Below, one piece after another: positions 25,362-33,960 of a stretch of 64,000 bases of DNA. The position numbers were made by a program, and so were the translations under genes. Positions within the stretch are counted from its first letter, which is position 1, and each line of letters opens with the position of its first letter. The notes below the pieces were generated by a model. It was not told the DNA's origin. It saw only the letters and a program-made list of their open reading frames with translations, and ran no database searches. The DNA is from Peptidiphaga gingivicola (lineage in GTDB: Bacteria > Actinomycetota > Actinomycetes > Actinomycetales > Actinomycetaceae): contig NZ_LVZK01000001.1 of NCBI RefSeq assembly GCF_001652275.1, positions 806,001-870,000 on the forward strand, written 5' to 3'.

Positions 25362-26360
25362 TCACTCGAAGCGCCGCAGCGCCCCGCGCAGCTCGGCCAG
25401 AATGGCCGCGCCGGCGTCGGCGTCGGGGCATCCGATCCGGCGGAAAGTCTGGCCCCCGGCCTTGTAGAAGGCGTCGGCGTTGAGGACGTCCATCTCGTAG
25501 ATCGTCTCCAGGCAGTCGGCCATGAAGCCCGGATTGGCGACGATCACGTGGCGCACGCCCTCGCGCGGGAGGCGGGCCATCGTGTCGATAGTCGCGGGCC
25601 GCAGCCAGCGGTCGGGCCCGAACTTCGACTGAAACGTCGAGCGCCACGGGACGTTCACGCCGAGATCCGCGAGGCGCGCCGCGATCGCGCGGGCCGTGGC
25701 CTCGCATTCGGCGGCGTATCGGGCGGGCTGGTGGGGGCGCCTGTCAGGCAGCCCGTGCCAGGAGAAGACGAGCATGTCGGCGTCGCCCTCCTCCAAGGCG
25801 TTCGCTATGCGCGTGACGTGCCAGTCGACGTACCCGGGCAGCTCCGGCCACGACCTCGCCGCGCGAACCCGCGGCACGCGCCCGAAACGCTCGCGGGAAA
25901 CCCTCAGCGCGGCGTCGAGCCTGTCGGCCACCGACCCCACCGTGGCCGGCGCGAACTGCGGATACGTGGGAAGCACCGTGATCTCGTCCAGGCGCGAGGC
26001 CATCTCGGCGAACGTCTCGACGAAGCTAGGACTGCCGTACTGGTATCCCACGCGCACCTCGCAATCGGGCAGAAGCTCGGCGAGCCTCGCGACCTGCCCC
26101 TCCGTGATCACGCGCAGGGGAGAGCCGTCCGCCCAGATGTCTTCGTACTGTTCCAGCACCTTGCCCGGGCGGCGTTTGAGAATCGGGCCGCGCAGCACCG
26201 GCTGCCACAGGAAGTCCGGCAGGTCCACAACGCGCTTGTCCGAAAGGAACTCGCCCAAGAACTCGGCGATCGCACGGGTGCTCGCCTCTGTGGGAGTCCC
26301 CAAGGCGACGACGATCACGCCTTCGCGTGTTACGCCGGATTTCGGCGAGTTTTCGCGCAT
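25362..26360 (-). CDS. hemH: Ferrochelatase (coproporphyrin III-type in actinobacteria)
   Basis: A 332-residue protein (start 26360, with a GAGGAG ribosome site just upstream) spanning the whole ferrochelatase family length. Visible motifs are an N-terminal VIVVALGTPTEAST, YQYGSPSFVETF, LPTYPQFAPATVGS with the family Pro/Tyr pattern, the metal-ligand region VFSWHGLPDRRP, TFQSKFGPDRWLRP and a C-terminal IVANPGFMADCLETIYEMD with the conserved Glu. It inserts ferrous iron into a porphyrin; actinobacterial enzymes usually act on coproporphyrin III. No other heme genes lie nearby. It is divergent from topA. Confidence 0.93.
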   Translation of the reverse strand: MRENSPKSGVTREGVIVVALGTPTEASTRAIAEFLGEFLSDKRVVDLPDFLWQPVLRGPILKRRPGKVLEQYEDIWADGSPLRVITEGQVARLAELLPDCEVRVGYQYGSPSFVETFAEMASRLDEITVLPTYPQFAPATVGSVADRLDAALRVSRERFGRVPRVRAARSWPELPGYVDWHVTRIANALEEGDADMLVFSWHGLPDRRPHQPARYAAECEATARAIAARLADLGVNVPWRSTFQSKFGPDRWLRPATIDTMARLPREGVRHVIVANPGFMADCLETIYEMDVLNADAFYKAGGQTFRRIGCPDADAGAAILAELRGALRRFE

Positions 26361-26501
26361 ATGAGAGAACTCTCCTCGTGTGTGTCCCAAACCGCTGCAA
26401 CAGTGTATCCCGTCATTGACGGCGTGGCACAAATGGCGGGGTGTCGGCAAATGGGGTTATGGTGGCGCCAGCAACCCCTCCGTCGTCCTGAAGGAAACAG
26501 C

Positions 26502-29423
26502 GTGAGCAAACTTGTGATCGTGGAGTCTCCAGCGAAGGCTCGCACCATCAGCGGCTATCTCGGATCGGACTACTCCGTAGAGGCCTCCGTCGGCCATATT
26601 CGCGACCTCCCCCAGCCCTCCGAGCTGCCCGCGTCGATGAAAAAGGGCCCCTACGCGAAGTTCTCCGTGGACATCGAAGCGGGCTTCGAGCCCTACTACG
26701 TGATCGACCCCGACAAGAAGAAGAAGGTCGCCGAGCTGAAAAAGCTGCTCAAAGAGGCCGACGAACTGCTGCTCGCAACCGACGAGGACCGCGAAGGCGA
26801 GGCCATCGCCTGGCATCTGAACGAGGTGCTCAAGCCGAAGGTCCCGGTCAAGCGCATGGTGTTCCACGAGATCACGCCGGAGGCCATCGCCAGGGCGCTC
26901 GACAATCCCCGCCAGCTCGATGCGCAGCTGGTGGACGCCCAGGAATCGCGCCGCATCCTCGACCGCCTCGTGGGCTACGAGGTCTCGCCCCTCCTGTGGC
27001 GCAAGGTCTCGCCCGGGCTCTCGGCCGGGCGAGTGCAGTCGGTGGCCACGCGGCTGGTCGTCTCGCGCGAACGCGAGCGCATGGCCTTCGTCGCCGCCTC
27101 CTACTGGGACGTGACGGCGGTTTTCGCCAAGGAGAAGCAGGACTTTTCGGCCAAGCTCACAGCCCTCGACTCCGTGCGTGTCGCCGCGGGCAGGGACTTC
27201 GACGACGCCGGAAAACTCACCGCCAAGGCCGCCAAGGAAGGCGTGCGGGCCCTCGGCAAGGACGACGCCGAACAGCTCGCCGCGGCCCTCGAAGGCGCGG
27301 ACGCTACGGTCGCCTCCGTCGAGACGAAGCCGTACACCCGCCGACCGGCCGCGCCTTTCACGACGTCGACCCTCCAGCAGGAGGCCTCCCGCAAGCTTCG
27401 CATGAGCTCGCGCGACGCCATGCGCACGGCCCAGTCGCTCTACGAAAACGGCTACATCACGTACATGCGAACCGACTCGACCAACCTTTCCGAGCAGGCG
27501 GTTTCGGCTGCCAGAAGCCAGATTCGGGAGATGTACGGGCAGGAGTCGCTGCCGGACAAGCCTAGGCTGTACGCGACGAAGTCCAAGGGCGCGCAGGAGG
27601 CCCACGAGGCGATCCGGCCCGCCGGCGACCATTTCCGCACGCCCGCCCAGGTCAAGGGCGATCTGACGGCCAGCCAGTTCGCGCTCTACGAGCTCATCTG
27701 GAAACGCACGGTGGCCTCGCAGATGGCCGACGCCCGCGGCCAGACCGCCTCCGTCCGCGTCAACGTCGGCGTCGCCGGGGCCGCCGGGGCGCGCGAGGCG
27801 ACGTTTGCGGCGTCGGGAACGATCATCACCTTCCCCGGCTTCATGGCCGTTTACCAGGAGTCGGCCGACGCGAAGCGGTACGAGGACCGCGAGAACGCGC
27901 GCCTGCCGGAGGTCAAGGAGGGGGAGGCCCTGCGCACGCTCGAGGCGGCCGCGGACGGCCACGCGACCCTGCCTCCGCCGCGCTACACCGAGGCCTCGCT
28001 CGTCAAGCGCATGGAGGAGCTTGGGATCGGGCGCCCGTCCACATACGCCGCCACGATCTCGACCATCACCGACCGCGGGTACGTCGACCGCCGCGGCCAG
28101 GCGCTCGTGCCCACGTGGACGGCCTTTTCGGTTGTGCGCCTGCTGGAGGAGAATCTTCCCGAGCTGGTCGATTACGACTTCACGGCCGACATGGAGACCG
28201 AGCTCGACCGCATCGCATCCGGCGAAGAGCGGCGGATCGAATATCTCACGCGCTTTTGGAAGGGCCAGGAGGGGCGGCTCGGCCTCGAAGGGCAGGTCGA
28301 GAGCCTGGGGGACATCGACGCGAAGGCCATCAACTCGATCGACCTCGGCGAGGGCGTGGTTCTGCGCGTGGGCCGCTACGGGCCGTACGTCCAGGAGGAG
28401 CGCGAGGGCGCGGAAGCCCGCAACGCCTCCGTCCCCGATTCCATCGCCCCCGACGAGCTGACCCTGGCCAAGGCCCGCGAGCTGCTCGACAAAAGCAGTT
28501 TCGACGGGCGCGAATTGGGGGTGGACCCCGAAACCGGGCGCAAGGTGCTGGCCAAAGCGGGGCGTTTCGGCCCGTACGTCACCGATGTGCCGAAAGAGGG
28601 CGAAGTGGCGCTCACGCCCACCGGCCGCCCGTCGAAGAAGCCGCCCAAACCGCGCACGGCCTCCCTTTTCTCCTCGATGGCGCTCGAATCGGTCACGCTC
28701 GAGGACGCGCTCAAGCTGCTTTCGCTTCCGCGCGTCGTGGGCGACGACGGCGACGAGACGATCCTGGCCCACAACGGCCGCTACGGGCCGTACCTGACCC
28801 GCGGCAAGGATTCGCGGTCGCTGGCCAGCGAGGACGAGATCTTCACGGTCACCCTCGACCAGGCCAAAGAGCTCTTTGCCCAGCCCAAGCAGCGGCGCGG
28901 CGCCACGGCGAAGGAGCCCCTGCGCGAGCTGGGAACCGACCCCGTCGCGGGCGTCACGGTTCTGCTCAAGGACGGCCGCTTCGGCCCGTACGTCACCGAC
29001 GGCACGACGAACGCCTCCCTTCGCCGCGAGGACGACCCGCTGACGATCACGCCCGAGCGCGCCTACGAGCTGCTCGCCGACCGGCGAGCCAAGGGCCCGG
29101 CGAAGAAGCCTGCCAGAAAAAAGGCCTCGGCCAAGACCTCGTCGAAAACCGCGTCAAAGTCGGCGTCGAAAACCGCGTCCGGCAAGTCGGCGTCGAAGTC
29201 CGCCTCCGGCAAGGCCTCTTCGAGCAAAGCGGCCTCCAAGGCTGCCTCGGGCACAACCGCCTCGGGCAAGGCGGCGAGCGCAGGGAAGGCTTCGACGAAG
29301 TCTGCGGGCGCGAAGGCATCCGCTTCGAAAACCGGCGCCGCGAAAACAGCCTCCTCGAAAGCCGCTGCCAAAAAATCCGCAGCCAGGTCGTCTGCGGCGG
29401 CCGCCGCCAAGGACGAGAAGTAG
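26502..29423 (+). CDS. topA: DNA topoisomerase I
   Basis: Start is GTG 26502, preceded by GAAGGA; product 973 residues. The Toprim domain opens with KLVIVESPAKARTISGYLG and holds LLATDEDREGEAIAWHL near residue 92 (acidic metal site). The active-site tyrosine is in NGYITYMRTDSTNLS near residue 320. Four C-terminal repeats of the (N/D)GR(Y/F)GPY type follow, as in actinobacterial enzymes without zinc fingers, then a tail of about 105 residues made of Lys, Ala and Ser that aids DNA binding and processivity. The enzyme relaxes negative supercoils by single-strand passage. tmk follows after 3 nt. Bases 28815-28848 are identical to a CRISPR spacer in array 1, in the same orientation as the topA mRNA. 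Confidence 0.97.
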   Translation: MSKLVIVESPAKARTISGYLGSDYSVEASVGHIRDLPQPSELPASMKKGPYAKFSVDIEAGFEPYYVIDPDKKKKVAELKKLLKEADELLLATDEDREGEAIAWHLNEVLKPKVPVKRMVFHEITPEAIARALDNPRQLDAQLVDAQESRRILDRLVGYEVSPLLWRKVSPGLSAGRVQSVATRLVVSRERERMAFVAASYWDVTAVFAKEKQDFSAKLTALDSVRVAAGRDFDDAGKLTAKAAKEGVRALGKDDAEQLAAALEGADATVASVETKPYTRRPAAPFTTSTLQQEASRKLRMSSRDAMRTAQSLYENGYITYMRTDSTNLSEQAVSAARSQIREMYGQESLPDKPRLYATKSKGAQEAHEAIRPAGDHFRTPAQVKGDLTASQFALYELIWKRTVASQMADARGQTASVRVNVGVAGAAGAREATFAASGTIITFPGFMAVYQESADAKRYEDRENARLPEVKEGEALRTLEAAADGHATLPPPRYTEASLVKRMEELGIGRPSTYAATISTITDRGYVDRRGQALVPTWTAFSVVRLLEENLPELVDYDFTADMETELDRIASGEERRIEYLTRFWKGQEGRLGLEGQVESLGDIDAKAINSIDLGEGVVLRVGRYGPYVQEEREGAEARNASVPDSIAPDELTLAKARELLDKSSFDGRELGVDPETGRKVLAKAGRFGPYVTDVPKEGEVALTPTGRPSKKPPKPRTASLFSSMALESVTLEDALKLLSLPRVVGDDGDETILAHNGRYGPYLTRGKDSRSLASEDEIFTVTLDQAKELFAQPKQRRGATAKEPLRELGTDPVAGVTVLLKDGRFGPYVTDGTTNASLRREDDPLTITPERAYELLADRRAKGPAKKPARKKASAKTSSKTASKSASKTASGKSASKSASGKASSSKAASKAASGTTASGKAASAGKASTKSAGAKASASKTGAAKTASSKAAAKKSAARSSAAAAAKDEK
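28815..28848 (+). other. Perfect 34-nt match to CRISPR spacer 18533-18566 inside topA
   Basis: Every base of the spacer matches this segment of topA (coding SLASEDEIFT). The match stops at both spacer ends. The spacer has the same sense as the topA mRNA, so the crRNA would pair only with an antisense transcript or with the template DNA strand. The 8 nt flanking the match on the handle side (28807-28814) share only one position with ATTGAGAC. Confidence 0.95.
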
Positions 29424-29426
29424 CCG

Positions 29427-30059
29427 ATGTTCATCACTTTCGAGGGCGGCGACGGATCGGGCAAGACCACCCAGATGCAGTTGCTCGCCGAATGGCTGCG
29501 CGGGCGCGGCTTCGACGTCGTCACAACCAGAGACCCCGGCGGAACCGAGCTCGGGCGCCATATCCGCAAGCTGCTCCTGCACGGCGGCGACGTCTCTCCG
29601 AGGGCAGAGGCCTTGCTGTACGCGGCGGACAGGGCGCACAACGTCGCGACGGTCGTGCGCCCGGCCCTGGATCGGGGCGCGATCGTTCTCGCCGACAGGT
29701 ACATCGATTCCTCCGCCGCCTACCAGGGCGCCGGGAGGACGCTCGGCGAGGACGAGGTGCGCGGCCTGTCGCTGTGGGGCACGGAAGGGCTCATGCCCGA
29801 CCTGACCGTTTTCCTCGACCTTCCCGCCGAGGCGCTCGCCTCCCGTCTCGGCGGCTCGTTCGACAGGATCGAGGCGGCGGGCGCGCGGTTCCACGAGGAC
29901 GTCCGCAGGGCATACCTCCGATTCGCCGCGGCCGAACCCGAACGCTGGTTCACCGTGGACGCGACGGAGCCGCGTGAGCGGATCGCCGAAACGGTCCGCG
30001 CACGCGTGGCCGAGGCGTTGGAAGCCGAAGGCCGCCGGCCCGGGGGCGGCGAGCCGTGA
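29427..30059 (+). CDS. tmk: Thymidylate kinase
   Basis: A 210-residue protein of normal length that phosphorylates dTMP to dTDP. The P-loop is FITFEGGDGSGKTTQMQ at the N-terminus, followed by TTRDPGGTELGRHIR (the family DPGG/TE loop), VLADRYIDSSAAYQGAGR (DR motif) and PDLTVFLDLPAEAL. It starts 3 nt after topA and its stop overlaps the GTG start of holB, so topA-tmk-holB form one coupled operon, an arrangement common in actinobacteria. Confidence 0.96.
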   Translation: MFITFEGGDGSGKTTQMQLLAEWLRGRGFDVVTTRDPGGTELGRHIRKLLLHGGDVSPRAEALLYAADRAHNVATVVRPALDRGAIVLADRYIDSSAAYQGAGRTLGEDEVRGLSLWGTEGLMPDLTVFLDLPAEALASRLGGSFDRIEAAGARFHEDVRRAYLRFAAAEPERWFTVDATEPRERIAETVRARVAEALEAEGRRPGGGEP

Positions 30060-31438
30060 GCGTCTTCGACGAGCTGGTGGGGCAGCGGGCCGTGCGCGCC
30101 CAGCTTGAAAAAGCCGCCGCGGCCGCTCGCGAGCTGGCCGGGAAGACCGCCGCCGGGGCCGATTCGGCCATGGCCCAAGCCTGGCTCGTCACAGGGCCGC
30201 CGGGTTCGGGCAGGTCGGTCGCGGCCAGGGCATTTGCCGCGGCCCTCGAATGCACCGGACCGGAACCCGGGTGCGGCCAATGCCACGCCTGCCACACGGT
30301 AATGGAAGGCAAGCACCCCGACGTCGAATCGGTGGCGACCCGCGGAGTCTTCATCACCGTCGAGCGCACGCGCGAGCTTGTCGGCAGGTCGTATGTCTCC
30401 CCGGGAAGCGGTCCGTGGCGCGTCGTCGTCATCGAAGACGCCGACAGGATGCTCGAGCGCACCACGAACGTGCTGCTCAAAGCGATCGAGGAGCCTCCGC
30501 CGTTCACCGTGTGGATGCTGTGCACGCCCTCGCCCGAAGACGTCATGACGACGATCCGCTCGCGCTGCCGCGAAGTCAGCCTGGCCGTTCCAAGCCCGCA
30601 GGACGTCGCCGATCTGCTCGTTCGCCGCGACGGCGTTCCCCCGGAACGGGCGCTCGACGCTGCGCTCGCAGCTCAATCGCACGTCGGCCGCGCGAGAGCC
30701 CTCGCCACCGACGCACAGGCCGCCCGCGAACGCGCCTACATTCTCACCGAGACGCTCTCGATCCGAGGCGCGGGCGACGCCGTGCTGGCCGCTCACCGCA
30801 TTCTCAACTACAGCCCAGAGGCCGCCGAGGCCCTCCTCGGCCCCGCCGCGAGCTTCGACGCGGGGCCGCGCGCCGGAGAGGCGGGGCCGCAGGCCGATCA
30901 CGACGGCGAATCGGGCGGACGCGACGGAATCGGTTCGGGCAGTCGCGGCGGCGGGCGCGGCCGGAACTCCGCCTCGACCGCGAAATCGGGAAAAAAGCCC
31001 GCCAAAAAGAAGTCCGGGGCCAAAGCCGTCAGCGACGCCCTGGCCGCCCAGTTCGCCGAGGAGGAGGCCGAGCTGCGCCGATCCCTCGGCGTCGAAGAAG
31101 GGGGGCGCGTCCCTCCCGCCGTGTCCGCGCAGATAACCGCCCTGCGCGAGGACCAAAAGCGCCGCGCCACCCGCGCCCAGCGCGACAGGCTCGATCGCGC
31201 CCTCGTCGACCTTCTCTCGCTCTACAGGGACGTCCTCACGGTCCAGCTGGGGGCCGACGTCGCCCTCGTCAACCGCGACTTCGCCGACCGGATCGCCGAG
31301 GTCGCCGCGAGCACCTCGGCCGAGCAGTCGATTCGCCGGATGGACGCGATCTCGCAGGCTCGCACGCGCTTGGCGGGAAACGTCGCGCCGCTGCTCGCGC
31401 TCGAGGCGATGATGGTCGGCCTCCGCCCGCAGGGCTGA
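30056..31438 (+). CDS. holB: DNA polymerase III delta' subunit (clamp loader)
   Basis: The 460-residue product starts at GTG 30056, overlapping the tmk stop (GTGA). It shows the AAA+ delta' plan: VTGPPGSGRSVAARAFA, with Arg in place of the usual Walker Lys (delta' does not hydrolyse ATP), a zinc module with Cys in CTGPEPGCGQCHACHTV, VVVIEDADRMLERTTNVLLK and TIRSRCREVSL (SRC motif). It is part of the clamp loader that places the beta clamp on DNA. A Gly/Ser/Lys-rich insert (about 265-330) separates the AAA+ core from the C-terminal collar domain; insertions of this kind recur across the window. A CCCGCAGGGCTGAC repeat begins at its stop codon. Confidence 0.93.
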   Translation: MSVFDELVGQRAVRAQLEKAAAAARELAGKTAAGADSAMAQAWLVTGPPGSGRSVAARAFAAALECTGPEPGCGQCHACHTVMEGKHPDVESVATRGVFITVERTRELVGRSYVSPGSGPWRVVVIEDADRMLERTTNVLLKAIEEPPPFTVWMLCTPSPEDVMTTIRSRCREVSLAVPSPQDVADLLVRRDGVPPERALDAALAAQSHVGRARALATDAQAARERAYILTETLSIRGAGDAVLAAHRILNYSPEAAEALLGPAASFDAGPRAGEAGPQADHDGESGGRDGIGSGSRGGGRGRNSASTAKSGKKPAKKKSGAKAVSDALAAQFAEEEAELRRSLGVEEGGRVPPAVSAQITALREDQKRRATRAQRDRLDRALVDLLSLYRDVLTVQLGADVALVNRDFADRIAEVAASTSAEQSIRRMDAISQARTRLAGNVAPLLALEAMMVGLRPQG

Positions 31439-31497
31439 CACCCGCCGATTCCCGCAGGGCTGACGGGCCGACGCCCGCGACCGCCCGCAGGGCTGAC
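31426..31497. repeat. Three copies of a 14-bp repeat at the 3' end of holB
   Basis: CCCGCAGGGCTGAC occurs at 31426-31439, 31451-31464 and 31484-31497. The first copy includes the holB stop codon, so the repeat seems to have spread from the gene end into the spacer. The rest of the 223-bp spacer before the peptidase gene holds nothing else clear except the -10 hexamer near 31650. Confidence 0.9.
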
Positions 31498-31649
31498 ACT
31501 CGTCACGGTCTGCAGGGACGTCGACTGCCGCCGGATTCGGGACTGGCGCCCGCCTCGGCGTGAACTTCAACCCATCCGGCCGGCTTCCCGCGGCTGCGGC
31601 TGGGGTGCCATGCCCCCGCAAGCGGACTGCGTTTCGCAAGACGATCAGG

Positions 31650-31655
31650 TAGTTT
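31650..31655 (+). promoter_or_regulatory. -10 element close to the start of peptidase copy 1
   Basis: TAGTTT ends 7 nt before the ATG at 31662. AGGAGA lies between hexamer and ATG, so either a leaderless start or a conventional start from a promoter further upstream is possible. Confidence 0.4.
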
Positions 31656-31661
31656 AGGAGA

Positions 31662-33230
31662 ATGAACCTTCGCAAGCCTATGGCGTCCTTCTTCGCCGCA
31701 GCCATGCTGCTCGCTGGCTGTTCCCTCGACCTCGGCGCCTCGAATGACAACGGCTCCGCCGGCGGCGCATCGCCGAGAGGAAACCAATCGCCGAGCGCAA
31801 CCGCGTTTGACAAGCTAGGGGACTTTTACAACCAGAAGGTCGCATGGTCGAAGTGCAAGGAGCATCCGGCCAACGAATGCGCGGATGTGAAGGTTCCGCT
31901 GGATTACAAGAAGCCCGGCGGCAAGACGATCGCCATTGCCATGATGAAGGTTCCCGCCAAAAGCGGCAAGCCGATCGGGACTCTGTTCGTCAACCCCGGC
32001 GGCCCCGGAGGCTCGGGAATCGATTTGGCGGCCAACGCTTCCGAGTCCTTCAGCGCCTCCGTTCGGAGCAAATACGACATCGTTGGTTTCGATCCGCGCG
32101 GGGTCGGCTCCTCGACCGCGGTCGATTGCGTGAGCGACGCCGAGCTGGCCAAGATCGCCGACACCGACGTCGACCTCTCCACCCCGGAAGGGCGGCAGAC
32201 GGACAAAGCCATCACCGAGCAGGAGGCGAAGGGATGCCAGGAGAAGTCGGGCGACTTGCTTCCGTACCTTGGCACGGAGTCGGTCGCACGGGACCTTGAC
32301 GTTTTGCGCGGCCTCGTGGGCGACAAGAAACTCAATTACTTCGGCTTCTCCTATGGCACCTCCCTGGGCGGCATGTACGCCAACCTCTTCCCGAAGAAGA
32401 CAGGCAGACTGGTGCTCGACGGTGCCCTCGACCCACAGCTCGGCAACGCGCGCATGGGGTACGAGCAGGTAGTCGGCTTCGAAACCGCCTTCCAACATTA
32501 CGCGCAGCACTGCGTGGACACTGGCCGATGCCCGCTCGGAGGCTCTGTGGACGAGGCCAGGGCGAAGATGAAGGCGCTTTTCGACCAGGCGCTGAAGAGC
32601 CCCTTCCCGACGGCCAATCCCAAGCGACCCCTCAATAGAGCCGCGCTATACTCTACCGTAATAAGCATGATGTACCGCGAATCGTATTGGACCTACCTGG
32701 ATCAGGGGCTCTCCCAGCTGGTTGAGCAGAACAACGGTTCGATCATCCTAGGGTACTACGACCTGTTTGAGGAGCGCCAAGGAAACAAGTTCAAGAACAA
32801 CGGCAAGGAAGCCTTCTGGGCGATCAACTGCGCCGACTATGTGCCTTCGCCGAGCGCCGAGTATCAACAGTACGCCGATAAGCTGCGGACGGAGGCGCCC
32901 GTTTTCGGCTCGTCGATGATGGAGGAAACCGATAGATGCTCGCTCTGGCCCTACCATCCGAAGGCCAACCCCGGACCGTACGAGGCTAAGGGCTCGGCTC
33001 CGATCGTCGTGATCGGCACGAAGTACGATCCGGCGACGCCGTATCAGTGGGCGCAGACTTTGCACAAGACGCTGAGCAACTCGGTGCTGCTGACGTGGGA
33101 GGGCGACGGACACACAGCCTACGGAAAAGCGGGCTCCTGCCTGAACGACCCGGTAGACCAATATCTTCTCACCGGAAAGGTCCCGCAGGACGGCCTCGTC
33201 TGCCCTGCCTCCTCAAAGCTGGGAAACTGA
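31662..33230 (+). CDS. Lipoprotein alpha/beta-hydrolase peptidase, TAP-like (copy 1)
   Basis: A 522-residue exported hydrolase. The N-terminus MNLRKPMASFFAAAMLLAGC carries a lipobox (LAGC), so this copy is probably anchored to the membrane. The family resembles actinomycete tripeptidyl aminopeptidases (TAP): an oxyanion-type FVNPGGPGGSG near residue 107, FDPRGVGSS, the nucleophile elbow GFSYGTSLGG with Ser near 229, Asp in GTKYDPATPY near 456 and His in GDGHTAYG near 484, with a C-terminal TAP-like domain. These enzymes remove short N-terminal peptides. It is the first of six tandem paralogues and the only one with a lipobox; it lacks the Gly/Ser/Pro linker of copies 4-6. Confidence 0.88.
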   Translation: MNLRKPMASFFAAAMLLAGCSLDLGASNDNGSAGGASPRGNQSPSATAFDKLGDFYNQKVAWSKCKEHPANECADVKVPLDYKKPGGKTIAIAMMKVPAKSGKPIGTLFVNPGGPGGSGIDLAANASESFSASVRSKYDIVGFDPRGVGSSTAVDCVSDAELAKIADTDVDLSTPEGRQTDKAITEQEAKGCQEKSGDLLPYLGTESVARDLDVLRGLVGDKKLNYFGFSYGTSLGGMYANLFPKKTGRLVLDGALDPQLGNARMGYEQVVGFETAFQHYAQHCVDTGRCPLGGSVDEARAKMKALFDQALKSPFPTANPKRPLNRAALYSTVISMMYRESYWTYLDQGLSQLVEQNNGSIILGYYDLFEERQGNKFKNNGKEAFWAINCADYVPSPSAEYQQYADKLRTEAPVFGSSMMEETDRCSLWPYHPKANPGPYEAKGSAPIVVIGTKYDPATPYQWAQTLHKTLSNSVLLTWEGDGHTAYGKAGSCLNDPVDQYLLTGKVPQDGLVCPASSKLGN

Positions 33231-33960
33231 GTCGCAGCGCGCAGGGCGAGCGCCGCATGAGCCTCTTGGGCCGCGCGGCGCCCGTCCTGTTGTATGCGGG
33301 TGTCTTTGTCGCGCATCCTGCGCTACGTTTCGCCTGCATTTTCACCGGTCCTGCGCAATATTTTGTTTGTGTTTTGTACGTCGTTTCGCCTGTGTTTTGC
33401 ACCGGTCCTGCGCAAAATTCTAATTTCGTTTTGAACCTGCCTTGTTTTAGGTGTTCCCTTTATCTGTATTTTTCTTCATCCCACTAGATGGAACTTGATT
33501 TATTTCCCGCAGTTTCCCTGCGGGCCATCTTATTTTTCTTCTGTCGTTGTCCTTTCGCGAGATGCTTACCCTGTCCATTCTTCTACCTCGCCCTTCCTTC
33601 GGTCGTAAATAATTTCTTCCATGTCTTTATCGTTCTTTCCGCCCCTTATCGTCTCTTCCCCTCTTCTCGTCTCTCCTGCTTTTATCGCCTCTTCCGTCTT
33701 TCAGAGCCACTGTCGTCTCTTGTCGCCATTGCCTCCCCTTCTACCTCAAGGGAAGGAGTGGAAAACCCGCAGTTCGCAACCGTTCGATCCTGTAGGCTGA
33801 ATCTTTAGAGAGATGCAGCGACAAAGACGGTGCATGGGCCGAAGCTGTTCAACGCACCGGTCTCTCGGCCCGCGCCGAGCGTCTTGGCGGTGGGTGTGGC
33901 ATTCGTGAATATCCCGAGAATTGGCGTGGGTTTCGGTTTTCTACCCGTTTGGGAGGGAAG
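33231..33960. other. 730-bp spacer with direct repeat, pyrimidine tract and 5' elements
   Basis: No gene is visible. A direct repeat (33326-33358 and 33382-33415) shares CGTTTCGCCTG and CACCGGTCCTGCGCAA. Bases about 33480-33740 are strongly pyrimidine-rich on the plus strand and A/T-richer than average. Two blocks, 33724-33766 (CTTCTACCTCA, GGAAGG, GAAAAC) and 33859-33883 (GGTCTC, CGGCCCGCG, CGAGCGTC), recur before copy 4 at 38050-38087 and 38182-38206 with almost the same spacing, and are candidate promoter or leader elements. A ribosome site, GGGAGGGA, precedes ATG 33961. Confidence 0.7.

Noticed and set aside
25179-26501. Upstream extension of the topA frame by 441 codons
   Set aside because: It runs antisense through hemH; the family N-terminus begins at GTG 26502 with a ribosome site.
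26457-28772. Long open frame of 771 codons on the minus strand opposite topA
   Set aside because: It is the antisense shadow of topA in GC-rich DNA; the product is Arg/Gly/Leu-rich with no domain, and topA is certain.
29720-31813. Minus-strand open frame of 697 codons opposite tmk and holB
   Set aside because: It crosses three real plus-strand features and has shadow-type composition and no ribosome site.
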